DNA of 64,000 bases from Spirometra erinaceieuropaei (lineage: Eukaryota; Platyhelminthes; Cestoda; Diphyllobothriidea; Diphyllobothriidae): positions 70,181 to 134,180 of the forward strand of contig CACRXP010000003.1 of assembly GCA_902702965.1 (NCBI GenBank). Reading direction: 5' to 3'. Both the position numbers and the translations under genes were made by a program. Positions 1 through 11,700 of this stretch are shown piece by piece (position 1 is the first letter of the stretch; each line of letters starts with the position of its first letter). The notes under the pieces were generated by a model that made no database searches, had not been told where the DNA came from, and saw only the letters and a list, made by a program, of their open reading frames with translations.

Positions 1-894
1 CGGGTAATCTGACTGAGAGTATACGGCAAGATGAATGAGCATTCCGACGTATGGATGTAGGCGTAGACGCTACGCGCAGAAGGCATCTTGATTCGGCCAC
101 AGTTTATTACTAAGGGGATATCGAACGCGATATAGTTGGACGCGCACAAGACCAACGATCTTAATAAGCCAGATTAGCAAAATTCCCACCCTTCACAGGC
201 CACAATTACTAAGCCATGTGATGCACATGCCTTAAAGGCGATTTGCACGTAAGGTTTTGTTTATTAAGGTCTAGTCAGACGATAGAAAGCAGGGCTACTT
301 GATGACGTCATCACTAAGCCTATCGGAAACTTGCGTAGCAACAATTCCGCACGTAGGAACTTGGCAAATCTTCTACAACCTCATTAGCCCTGGTTGGCCT
401 AGGAGCTGGCTGTGGTGGGATTCGGCTTAGTGTCGCTTCAATCATCAGCAACCCAACCTATGTAAGAGCCGCTCCTGAGACCGCATTACCAGCTCGCGCT
501 TCGGCCTAGATGGATATCCTTCTGACGTCTCAGCCTTCAATGAAACGACGACATCGCATAGACTGTTTCGTGAGCGGAATTTACAGCCCAGTGAGATCGA
601 TAACGACTACGAGTGTGTCGACAGAGATAACGTTCATAACGGTGGCGTTAAGACGAAAATAATAACGGCGAAAAACACCCAGAAGTCCAGTAAAAGGAGT
701 TCGTAGTTTGATTTAACTTGCCCGACAAAGGAGCTCAACTGTTACCTGACCTCGTAGAAATGCTACCGGTAGGAGTCCCTCAGTTCAAAAGGCGTGGAGG
801 CCTTACTCTCGAAATGGACAATCGGCAGAGCTAAGCTGCTACTTGTTAATGGCCTTCAGGTGAATAAAAAACGGGCAGTAGCAACAAATTCTTC
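1..894. other. no gene seen
   Basis: I see no coding exon, RNA gene or recognisable transposon here. Reading frames are short and there is no repeat structure I can name. Confidence 0.5.
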
Positions 895-942
895 TCCGTC
901 TTCGTCGTCGTCTTCTTCTTCTTCTGCCTATTCTTCTTCATC
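895..942. repeat. TTC/TCG-rich microsatellite
   Basis: An imperfect run of TTC and TCG triplets. It directly precedes the tRNA-like repeat at 946, so it could be the simple-sequence flank of that element, but it may be coincidental. Confidence 0.7.
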
Positions 943-945
943 AGT

Positions 946-1012
946 GCCGGGGTAGTGTAGCGGTAGATACACTCGTCTGCGCACTAGAGTGACCGGGTTC
1001 GAACTCCGCTAT
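946..1012 (+). repeat. tRNA-like repeat (SINE head or tRNA pseudogene)
   Basis: The sequence carries an A-box-like block (TAGTGTAGCGGTAGATAC, 953-970) and, at tRNA spacing, a B-box-like block (GGGTTCGAACTCC, about 995-1007). These are the two internal RNA polymerase III promoter elements. The acceptor arms do not pair and the anticodon arm has a 12-nt loop, so it is not a functional tRNA gene. It resembles the tRNA-like piece at 8706-8782 in both boxes, which suggests one tRNA-derived SINE family. Confidence 0.5.
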
Positions 1013-2761
1013 GTATTTTATCTCCGTAGATCGTCACGCGTGGAGAACTACGACTCGCCAGATCATCAAGGGCAGTTAACTCAGGCAAGATCACAATCAT
1101 GCCAAGTACAAGTACATCATTAGCGGCATCACCTCCACCATCACCCTCGCCGTCGTCCTCTTCTTCCTCCTAATCATAATCACTACCACCGGCGTCATCA
1201 TCATCATCATCATCATCATCCGAAAATGACATATGGTCAAAAATGCACGAAAATCCGATCGACATGGCGTGCGAGGCGTCACGGACTATCGCGGGCAATT
1301 AAACCTGGAGGGGCGTAGAGGGGATGCATAAGGAGCATTCATTAAGATGCATTCCTCCCTAAATAGGGGGTTTTTCGGGACCTTCAAACCAAAACGGAAA
1401 AAACCAATAGACTGTCTAGGCACAAGAAAAGCATGCGCGCATCGAAAATCTTCCTATCCTACGCGCTACAAAGGAGGTCAGAAAGGCAATCTAACGTCAC
1501 AGAATAAGAGAACCATGATCTTTGTGCAGTAAACAAAATGATATGATTACTCTTGCAGATTGACAAAAGTAGACAGCCGATGGATGAAGTCGGTGGAGCC
1601 GCCTTTTACGAATTCAAAGGGGCCATATAGAGAGCCATTCTTTAAAACCAGTCGTACAATGGCACAACGCTGGCCAACAAGCAGGCGACGGCGATCTACT
1701 GACACGAGATCAGCCAAGTGGATAGCGTGCGAATCTGTATCGAGCGCGGAGTCTGAGTCGGCGATCCACTGCAGGGTCGCACCTAAAGTGTCCTAGGGGG
1801 CAGTGGGGTTTAGAATATCGATGACCCTGGACTTACCGAGTTTAGAAGGAATAAGGTACCACTGACAGATTCAGAGCTCACAGTAAGGTGGACGTAAGGC
1901 CACTTGAAACAGGCTTCCTCATTGTATGAGTCCTATATGGTGGTAGAGAAAAAAGGTAGGGAGAGCGTCTGTACTATAAGGGCTTACAAGCACAACAAGC
2001 AGTTGTTAGGTGAGTGTCCATGCCAGACAGTATCGGTCCATTTCGTGACCAAGTAAAAGTTTAGTGAAAAAATACTTTCATACATTCGTTAACACTATTT
2101 GACAAAACCATCAATGGCAGCTTAACTTCGAAGGAAAATTCGCACTTAGTGTGCTGCGGGGGATCGAGTGGCACGAATTCATGGGTTATAGATCCAATTC
2201 GGCGTCTTTTTCGGTGACTAAAATGCCTGATACAGGGCTATTCGGTCATCCCATGCTTGGACCTCTAGTTCTATAGGCCGTCAACAGTGCTAGTTTAAAT
2301 AACTCCCGAGTTTACCGGGCAGCGAACAAGCGTGGTTCACCGCGATGTCTTCGTGAATCTTTGCAGTACCATTTCATGGTTCTCAATTGTCCACTCTCCT
2401 AAGAGCTCGATTAGTTCAATAAGCCTTCCCAGACGGTTGTTCATTCATCGGTTACTTGTGAAATTGATTGGCAGGGCGCTGATAAACTAGCATGATGGTC
2501 CCGTCTTCCCAAGGGTTCCTCTCTTTTCTGACCTTAGACTTGTAAACATACGCTTTAAAACCGTGTTATAGGCCGATTTCATCCGATCGTAGGCTTCTTA
2601 AAAATAGTCTTGATCAACTTGTAGTGTAATTTTCAGCTTCAAACCACAGTTAGAAGGAGCGCGTCATTACACTCTTTGTTAATAACGACAGCTAAGATGG
2701 GGAATGATGACGTTCAACATGGATGATCAGTGTCTATAGTAGTTGGCCCCTTTCATGAAAT
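1013..2761. other. no gene seen; short CAT microsatellite
   Basis: No supportable gene. A perfect CAT/ATC run lies at about 1195-1220 and gives a misleading poly-Met frame on the minus strand. Short open frames at 1347-1532 and 1560-1796 have no recognisable domain or splice context. Confidence 0.5.
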
Positions 2762-2784
2762 CCTGGGTTCTAATACTGATTATC

Positions 2785-2962
2785 GTACATCATAATCCCC
2801 AGTCACACCGGAATGCCAACTTTTGGACAAGCTTCCTTCCGACAACCTGTAAAAACCACACTCGGTACGAATGGCTACTCAAGCAGCATGAATTTTCTCG
2901 TCGACCTTTGATGTCCTGTAAATTCAAGCATACTTCATAGAAAACATACAAAAATACTATTT
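2785..2962 (+). repeat. left inverted repeat of foldback element
   Basis: Pairs with 3335-3510. The best-conserved stretch is about 2857-2935, covering the CACTCGGTA block through the CAAGCATA block. The arms have clearly diverged, so the insertion is not recent. Confidence 0.6.
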
Positions 2963-3334
2963 CTTGTACTTATTGGACAGAGAATTGCGTTTTCAAATTT
3001 TATGCTCGAAGAATGGACATTTTCAACTTTAATAAATTTGATTTGGGCATTTTTAAGGCGATATCGGTCCGTTTATTAATGCTGCCTATGTAGTATGCAA
3101 CATGGCATACACCCCTTGCAATATTTTATGACGTCCTCTAAACAACTTAGAGAAATGCATAGTTTTCTCCGCACGGAAAGGATATGGTAAGGAGTTTTGA
3201 AACCCCAAGCTCAACTTCAACTGACAGTCGAGTTCAAACTTATTCGGGAATTAAAAAGTTCTCTAAAACAGTAATATATCCGTTGATCAAGTGTACACCT
3301 TAGGGACGTAGTTTTCCATCAAAAGAGTACAGGA

Positions 3335-3510
3335 AAGACTATTTCTTGTATTTCTAAGAAATATGCTTGAATTTACAAGACACCGAAAATTAATGGGAAA
3401 ACTCATGCTGCTTAAGTGACCATTCTTACCGAGTGCGGCTTTTGCGGGCGACCGGAAAGAAGTTCATTCAAAAGCCGGAATTCCGATGTGATTTGAGATT
3501 ATACTGTACG
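3335..3510 (-). repeat. right inverted repeat of foldback element
   Basis: Reverse-complement partner of 2785-2962. The outer end is the GTAC motif near 3506-3509, matching GTAC at 2785. Confidence 0.6.
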
Positions 3511-3525
3511 ATATTCAGTACTACA

Positions 3526-4829
3526 AATTCACCTAAATAGTCTATTCTAGTTGAAAACGCATTTAAAAACTTCGTTTGACATTTCATGAGATGAGTCCGT
3601 TGCTGTAGAACCTATGCGGATTGAAAATCTCAAAGCTTCGTAGCAGGTGTATACCCAACACGCCCGGAATGCAATACAATCACGTGGAACGAACGCGTCG
3701 TTCACCGGTTCGCAGTTGGTACTCTGATGCGGACGGTTTATCCGGAAATCCCAGGACTATCCGCTGGCTAGGCAGCGAGCTCACAGGTGCCAGGTAGTCA
3801 CATGACGAATAAAGAGTTTCAGATACTGTATCGGTAATATCTGCGGGTTTGGCGGGAAACTGGTTTGACAACACGGTCACAAGCGACAGAACAACATGGC
3901 GAACGCTGCCCAACATCCGACAAGGCATTAGGTATGACGCGCCAATCTTCTCTAATCTGTTCCGTTTCACTAATTTCTGTTCAATTTCCAACTTCAGCTC
4001 CGGTGTACCAACAGTAACACCATTAAAACCCTACTCCAGGGCACACCTTCGTCCTGATTCATCTATTTGATCTTGTTCATCCTATCTCTCGAGCTGGCGT
4101 CCGACTGATAACAATCCCGTCGTCTTGCAGTGTCTCTGAATGAGCCTTGCGGATACCGAGACCTCGCCTGCGCCACATCGCCGCAGATAACTAGGAATCG
4201 GACTTTAGAGTCGGCTAAGCCAACATCGATACAGACCGAAACAACAACAAAAATCAAAGCCTAACGTGCACAGCAGTCTCGGCGCACAGATGGAACCCCT
4301 GGTTGAACAATTTGACTGACTAGTGATATCGGATGATCAGATAATTAAACCAAGTAAGTCGAGCAGAAGTAACCAGAGGATTAGGCAATAGTGTAAATGT
4401 GAAATACCACAATTTGACGGGGGAACATTTTGGCCAGACTTCAAACGGTAGGATAAGCCAATTCGATCATCGTTCAGTTTGAGGACGATCGTCCGGGAGT
4501 ATAATTAAGGCTGAGGTTAGTCGAAAGTCGTGAATATCCTTACAATTAGGAAAGACTGCATGAGCAATGAATCACATGGTAGGGGTTACCTTACAGCGGA
4601 AGTCTACACGCACAGCTCGGGATCCGAAGGCTCCAAAGATAGACTATCGGTTTATTTCGACTCTGACTATCAGCATAATAAGATCAATGGAACTATCATT
4701 TTCCCTAAATATATACCGAAAATTTGCACATGCTGCAAGTTGGTCGAGGCCTAAGGGCGCAAAGTATAAAATCCAAACAGCACAACAGACGCCAACTGTT
4801 GGTGTCATGCTTGTGCATCCGCACAGACT
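3526..4829. other. no gene seen
   Basis: No domain, splice structure or repeat that I recognise. Several frames of 60-100 codons overlap on both strands, which is typical of non-coding sequence. Confidence 0.45.
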
Positions 4830-7055
4830 GCCAGATCAACACTGATCACCTTAACAGTCTGGTATGTACGTTCAATTTTAGTCAATCTGACGACTAACCG
4901 ATCAGAAAGACGGTCCTGGTCGTCCAAGAACTGGCGACTACGAAGTGGAAATTTCGGCTCTGTAAGACCTGCATCTCGAGACAGAAAAATGGAGTTGGAT
5001 GTCAAGCACGCCTTCTTTTAGAGTGGTCGTCAAAAGGCAGAGCTAAGAGACGTTGGAGTCGCATTAGCCACCAGGAAAGACGTTGTTGGGTGGTTGTCCT
5101 ACCTGTTGTAGGGCCTCAGCGATTGTTCTATGACCATGAGACTACCTCTTTGTCGGGACAAATTCGCTACGGTCGTCAGTATCTAAGCTCCCTACCTTCC
5201 TCTCAGTAACCAGCCACGATGACATGAATGACAATTTCGACAAAGGCCTGTACGGCCTCCTAGCCTTTGTGACGAAGACAGCCAGATTGACTGTCTTTGG
5301 AAGAAGGGCTATGGGGTCGGTAGCAGCAACAGCAATGGCCTTCTCCAGCAGACGTAGACGGAACACAGTTTTCTACTACTCAACATCTCTCGCCTCCAGA
5401 CTCCGAAGAAAACGACGTGGATGCACCCTCGCTCGCGTCGTTGGGATCCGCTGGACTACATCCTCGTTCGGAGATATGACCAACGTGATGTACTAGTGAC
5501 AAATGTGGTGTCCAGCCCCGCAGATGGTGGCAAGGTAAGCGAACCGCAGGTGAGTTGAGTGCTGTATCACTGGATACGGCGTAGTGTAGACTTAGTTTTA
5601 ACAGTTGACTGAATTTTAACCCTGTACATATGTGAGACTCGGAGGTGAACACCACTGTCAAGACCCAGTGGAAAGAGCTGAGAGAGGCCACCAAAGCAAT
5701 CTCTATAGAGATCCTCAGCTGCACACGTCGACTACATGAGGACTGGTTCAATGACAATGAAAATAAATCCATAATCTGCTCTCCAAGAAAAGCAATTCAC
5801 ACACGGCCTACACTGTCTAGAACAGTGATGTAAGGTAAGCTGCATACTTTCAATTTCTAAGGCTAGTGTATCAGAAGCTGAGGGTGGCGTAGATTGACAG
5901 GCTGGCTTACAAGGCTGTGTAAGCCGAGCGATATGTTGACCGCGGCGATGTAAAAAAATTTTCCCGAATCCATCAAAATAGTCTACAGTTCCCAAGTCAA
6001 TAAGACTGCCCCAGTGCTCAGCTAGAAGTCGCAGAGCCTGGAGCGCCGGGCTGCGCACTCACAAAGCGTGCTCAATCTGCGAAGAGGCTACTGCAGACAT
6101 CCACTTCGTGAATGCAGCAACCAGTTTGGAATTTCCCCGAGCCTTAGATGAATACGGAACTGAGGATGTATTGAGCTTCCATCCTGAGAACGCTACTGTG
6201 TAGGCCAGAGACGTGGACTGTGTACGTAACCCACGCTGAAACACCTAAACCGTTTTTATCTGAGCTACCTCTAGAGAAGAATAAAAGTGAGGTGGCAAGG
6301 AAGATTTGCGGGCATCGAAGTCCTATAAAGCACGAGCGCCGTCGGTATCTCGAAATGCTGAGGTAAATACAACTGCATTGGTCTGGCCACGTGGTGAAGA
6401 TGGACAATGAGCGTCAACACAAGAGCGAATTCTATGGCGACGTGGCCGCAGGCTCTGTCGAACAATGCGAACAAAAGGCTGCGCTACAACAAGAGCCAGA
6501 GGAACTCCCTTAAACACCGGCAAATCAACCGTGCGCCCAGGAAGGACCGCTCTCAGGATCGGCAATCCGGCGCACTGACATAGAGACCAGAGGGGCTATC
6601 TTCGAGGACAACTGAAAAGTAAGAGAAGCTAGCACGATTCAAGACTCGCGAACTAATAAGACAAGCACTCAAAACATATCATCGTGCCTATATTGCCAAC
6701 ATTCGTGGCACGAATCGGTCTCATCTGACATCTCCGATTGTGGTGCAATGTCAACACGACCAAACCGCCGCTCTTTCAAGACACCAAAAGCATCGCCAAC
6801 GAGGACACCTGCCATCCTAATGACCATCACCATCATCGCCCGCTACACCAGCAATATGAGCCAGTTCTAACCTGTCCACATGGCAGCCGCACATCTGAAT
6901 CGCGCATCAGTCTGGTCGATCACTTGCTCTGAGGCATGACAATCAGTGCCAAGAGTCCTCACATAGGTCATCACTCCTGCCTCATCTACCAGCACTGTCC
7001 CAGGACCTTCCGACACGTCACGGGCCCCTTATACGTTCTCTGCACAATGTAAGAT
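4830..7055 (+). mobile_element. RTE-ZnF retrotransposon, eroded copy A
   Basis: A heavily decayed copy of the window's main LINE family (endonuclease, reverse transcriptase, C-terminal zinc fingers). In + orientation I can follow: the endonuclease N-terminus at about 4835-5060 (WYVRSIL, NRSERR, YEVEISAL, then SGRQKAELRDVGVALA); the middle endonuclease at 5060-5300 (KFATVVSI, NFDKGLYGLLAFVTK); its end at 5300-5500 (TTWMHPRSRRW, ILVRRYDQRDVLVT); the post-endonuclease linker at 5640-5830 (EDWFNDNE); an RT N-terminal piece at about 5940-6110; the RT C-terminal region at about 6150-6660 (WSGHVVKMDNER, FYGDVAAGS); and broken zinc fingers at 6690-7050 (CPHGSRTSESRISLVDHL). The reading frame is lost through many stops and frameshifts and the RT core is deleted. 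Non-functional. Confidence 0.75.
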
Positions 7056-8705
7056 AGTTAGCGTATAGCAGCATGCATTGGCGTTAACAGTAAAAGAAGC
7101 AGCGTGTATTGCTCGGGATGTTTTAACGACAAGAAAACAAACAATAACGATAATGATCCCATGTCAATTAATGTTTTCAGAAGGCCGATCGGTTGGAAAC
7201 CCTGTTACACAGTTGTATCTACAGAATTAGAATGAAGGATATCCATTACGAAGATTTCCCGGAAGACCCGACATCAACTAACATGAGCGACATTGTACAA
7301 CACACCTCTAGTGGGAAATTTCATCTTTTTGGACTAAAATATATCTAAAGGGCGACAGAGCAGAAAACATTTATTCGAGAAGAATAGACAAACCCCTCTG
7401 ACTAGTGAAAATGACGCTAATTACGCGATCAGTGACGACAATGCTCAGATAGCCCACCCTAGGGGAACCTTAAAGTAACCTAAACGCATGTAAATACAAA
7501 TCATTTTCGAGTTTACTGAGAGAACGATTCTGCACTTAAAGAAACTCACAAAAGAACAAAAAATAGCGAAATGTGTCTACGAACCATTCGGCGTAAACCA
7601 AGTCTAACCAAGCGCCATCGAAATAGCGTACACTAATGAGCTTTAGTGATTCACAATTAGATCTATCACTTATCATGTGGAAAAAGTGGACAGAATCCTC
7701 CATAAAAGAATGCATGCCTGTCGGAATCTTCACGGGTGGGGACTTCATTTCATTAAATTCCTGCGACTAAAGACCACTTTGTACGCTGCACTTCTTTTAA
7801 AATTATTCTATGCTGCTCCGTCTTTCGGTTGGTAACCAAATACTGTCTCTTGTCCTGTCGCATATTCCTCAGTTATGGTACTGGTATTTTTGGACAGGCT
7901 CGGTGTCAGGAGAGCAAATTTCTTCCCCAGCATTTTTTTCTCAGATCTCGGACATATGATCATCTTTGATTTTTTGTTAGCCATACATCGACTATAAGCT
8001 TTCGTCCCTCCAAATTCATACTACATACAGCACGATAACATAAGCAATGAACATAGACTTTTTGACAGGATGCATAATGCATAAGTGAAACTTTTATTCA
8101 ACACAATTTTATGTTCGACCAACGTTGGACATATCTAGGTCTTGTAATAGGCCAAAATACTGTGCACGGTACTTCATGGACTTCAAGTAAGATTGTTTTA
8201 AGCTCTTTGCTGAATTGGTATATGCTTACAGTTTTTCATGTCATATCTTTCCACCCGATTGCGGGCAACAGTACGTCTCGCATGCATGAGTCCTTTTTGT
8301 CACACAGAAAGGACCATGTTGCGCGCCTTTCGAATTCGGTTTCGAATTTTCGACCTCCGAGGGATTTGCCTTTTCTGGGATTTCTGCCTACTGGACGCAT
8401 CGCGGGCCCATTTGGATTAAGAAATCGAAGCTTAATCAGCAATTCCTCTAACGATCCACACGGAACTCCGACAGAACTTTCTTTGGAACGACCATACTCC
8501 TTCCTATCAATTCTCTACCAACAGCACCTCGGGACTCTCCTGATCCAAGAGCGGCTGAGTCGTTTGCTATTTGCTTCATATTGTTGGCTTGGTTAAAAAG
8601 CTTCTCATACACCTTTAAATACTTCGTGCCGTACCTAGAATACCTTGCATATCCTTCGAATTAAAAATGGGAGTCGACAAAACACCGTCAGGACAATGTG
8701 CAAAA
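7056..8705. other. no gene supported; 161-codon open frame at 8111-8596
   Basis: Mostly AT-rich sequence without recognisable features. One + frame at 8111-8596 stays open for 161 codons and its second half is less AT-rich than the surroundings. It shows no known domain, and overlapping frames (8238-8420 on +, 8236-8442 on -) are also open. I do not call it a gene. Confidence 0.4.
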
Positions 8706-8782
8706 AACTCGCCCAAAGAGGGATTCGAACCCAGGTCCCGTCGTGCGGTGAGCAGCGTGATCGCCACTACACTATCGAGGCA
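8706..8782 (-). repeat. tRNA-like repeat (SINE head or tRNA pseudogene)
   Basis: On the minus strand, an A-box-like block (TAGTGTAGTGGCGATCAC) is followed by a B-box-like block (GGTTCGAATCCC) at tRNA spacing. The A-box side resembles animal tRNA-Val genes. The acceptor and T stems pair only partly and the anticodon stem is not convincing, so this is a tRNA-derived repeat or pseudogene. It lies about 120 bp upstream of the CR1-like element's first ATG, in antisense. It shares both boxes with 946-1012. Confidence 0.5.
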
Positions 8783-11700
8783 CGGCCAAACGGACTGAAA
8801 TAAATAAAGGAGTAAACATTATTCGTAGTACAAATGACTGCAACTCTTTATATATCGCTGTTAAGTCACCTCCCGCTAAACGAGCAAGGAGCCAAGTAAG
8901 TTTTATGGATATCAAATACGAAGACGAAGCCTGTACGACATGTTTCGGACTCCTTAAAAAATTTGCGGAAATGGAGAGGGAGATAAAGGGCCTTAAAGTG
9001 GAGATGGAGAAGCTGAGGAATCTCCCACGCTGTTCATCCAAAGAGAATGAAAGCGAGCGAACTTACGCAAACACGGCTTCCTCGGCTGTGTCGACGAAGG
9101 AGAAAGAAAATAGTAGGTCGCTAGAGCTTGATAGGAATGACACCCAGTGTCTTGTGCGAAAAAAGCGCGGTCAGACGCGATCTCAGCGAGCAAAAAGAAA
9201 TCTCAGGGTACCTCAAAAAGGCACAGAGAGTCAGACGAGGGAACAAGAGTTGGCTACGCCGCACACGAAAATCGCGCCGCTGAAAACGAAAAATGATCAA
9301 AAGATCGTAGTTAACAGGCAGTCATGCGTTTGTCCTGCTGAATCAAACCTTCCTAAATCGGTGGAAGGTTGTAGCCGGGATGCACGTGATGAAGACTCTG
9401 TAGGTATGATTATACCACAAGGCCGTCTAGTTGATCGCAGTAAATGCATCGTTATAAAGGGCATGCCTGAGTCTGTTTCCGACGCTTCAAAGGACAGAAT
9501 ACAACATGACATAGAAATATTCCAGGAATATCTCAAATCGATCTTAATAAGAGACGAAAAAGTCACAGTATTAAAGGCTTTCAGGATGGGCAAAATTAAA
9601 GACTCAGAACAAGTTCCAGACCGACCGAGACCGTTAAAAATTGTCTTTGAGAATGACGAACAAGCACAGCTACTTTTGAGCAGGAAAGCTGCTCTTAAAC
9701 ACGCCCATCCATCAGTTTTTTTTTCAGCGGGACTTTTCACCCGCGGAGCGAGAAAAATGGAGGGGGCTCAAATTGGAAGTCCTCAGGCGGTCGAGTCTGG
9801 GCGAGACAAATCTCCGAATAGTGGACGGAAAAATTATACGCGTCCAGAGGCCATTCCTCTGGAGAAAGCCCATAACTCTAACAGCTTAGGAGTGATGGAA
9901 AGCAGTTCATCCCGATCAACTCCGACCGGCTTTTGCATTCAATCCCAAGAAATGGATAAACGCCTGTATGCCGGAGTTGCTCGTGCCAAATTGAGATTTT
10001 TGTATACCAATGCTCAAAGTCTCGTTTCGAAAATCGACGAACTCAAAGCGAGAGTACCGGAACAAATCCCCGACGTCGTCGCCATAACGGAAACTTGACT
10101 TAATGCCGAAATCATGGATGCTGAGATTTCGATACCGGGTTACCAGCTGTTTCGTAGAGACCGTCAAAATAGGCAGGGCGGAGGGGTAGTCATATATGTA
10201 AGGGAAGGAATTTCAGCAGTTGAAAGAGCCCACACCCTATCCCTTGAATATGAATCCGTCTGGATAAAGATAAAGAAGATCAATGCGCAAAATCTAGAAT
10301 TTCTGGCGATTTACAGACCACCAAATCTTCTGAGTGCAGCTGATGAGTCGCTCCTTGGTTTAGTCAAAGACGTAGCTAGCCACCAAGACGTACTTATTTC
10401 TGGGGATTTCAACGCACCTGCAATAGAGTGGGAAACTATGGCAGTTAATGGTGGACCAGCCTCTTTCAGCAATAAGCTACTGGACCTCACACTCGATCTC
10501 CCTCTGGCGCAACATGTGAAGGTACCAACGAGATTTCGAGAGAACCAGAGAGCAAATTGTCTAGACCTAGTTTTCACTAAAGACTTCTCTAATATCGACG
10601 AAGTGTATTCCAATGCACCTCTCGGGAAAAGTGACCATACCACGCTATTATGGGATTACTCGCTCTTCTCTAAACGCCAGAAGAGAACAGAGGGCCAACC
10701 TAATATATGGAAGGCAGATTTTAATATGATGAAGAACGAATTGCTGTCCGTGAATTGGGACCAAATATTCAGGGGAGATCCGAAGGACAACTGGAGATCT
10801 TTTAAAACGAATTCACTCGATCTGATTAGGCGCTGTTGTCCACCTAAAGTACAAAAAACAACTAGTCGACCTGCTTGGTTAACTAGGGACCTAAATAAGC
10901 AGCTACGGAAGAAAAGCAAAAGATGGAAAATATTCAGGGAAACTGCGTCACCAGCGCATTTCGAAGAATTTCGTCGTCAACGAAACGCCGTCAAAAAATG
11001 TATCCGTCAGGCACGGAAGGAGTATGAATCCAAAATTATACGACAGGCTGAACAGAAGCCTAAGATTTTATTTCACAATCTGAACAGTAGACTGAAAAAT
11101 AAGGACCCGGTCGCGGTGCTGAAGGATGATAATGGTGTAGAGATCATTGAGAACAACGAGAAAGCCGAACAATTAGGACAGTATTTTGCCTCCGTTTTTA
11201 CTAGAGAAACTGAGTTTAGCTGTTGCAGTACCGGCAATGCTCTTGAGACTGTTGGTCCCGTGCTTGACTCCATACTCTTCCCGGCAGCTGCCGTGGAAAG
11301 GGAGCTGAAAAATCTCAAAGAAGCAAAGTCCTCGGGTCCGGACAATATACCGGCCAAATTCTTGAAGGAACTGGCGAATGAACTTTCCAAACCACTGGCG
11401 CACATCTTCCGCTCGTCATTCGAATAAGGGAGGTTGCCATCGGAATGGAAGACAGCAAATATCTTTCCGATATACAAGGGCGGGGCTCGCACTAATGCTA
11501 ACAATTACCGGCCTGTTAGTCTAACCTGCATCTGCTGTAAAATAATGGAGGCCATAGTTAAGAAAACAACTATGGAGTTCCTGGAGCAGGGCCATTTAAT
11601 CTCAGACCTGCAGCACGGCTTTAGACAGAACCGCTCGTGTCTTTCCAGTTTATTGCTCTCGACGGAGCAGTGGACTCGCGCACTGGATGAGGATGGGAGG

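Larger units (their letters stand above)
2762..3525. mobile_element. MITE-like foldback element
   Basis: About 760 bp flanked by long imperfect terminal inverted repeats. The left arm (about 2785-2962) matches the reverse complement of the right arm (about 3335-3510) over roughly 175 bp with gaps. Shared blocks include CACTCGGTA, AAGCAGCATGA and GTAAATTCAAGCATA. The interior is AT-rich and has no transposase frame, as expected for a non-autonomous DNA transposon. Related pieces occur at 31268-31340, 41105-41640 and perhaps 44620-44660, sharing a motif like GATTATCATGCGGCATAATC. I cannot name the superfamily, and no target duplication is clear. Confidence 0.6.

Noticed and set aside
946..1012. 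Functional tRNA gene (also 8706-8782)
   Set aside because: A and B boxes are present but acceptor and anticodon stems do not form, so only a tRNA-like repeat is claimed.
1097..1282. Minus-strand small protein with a run of Met
   Set aside because: The run is a CAT microsatellite; no other coding feature.
3580..3620. Hammerhead-ribozyme-like GATGAGTCCG
   Set aside because: The conserved CTGATGA core and the GAAA segment are not both present at the right spacing.
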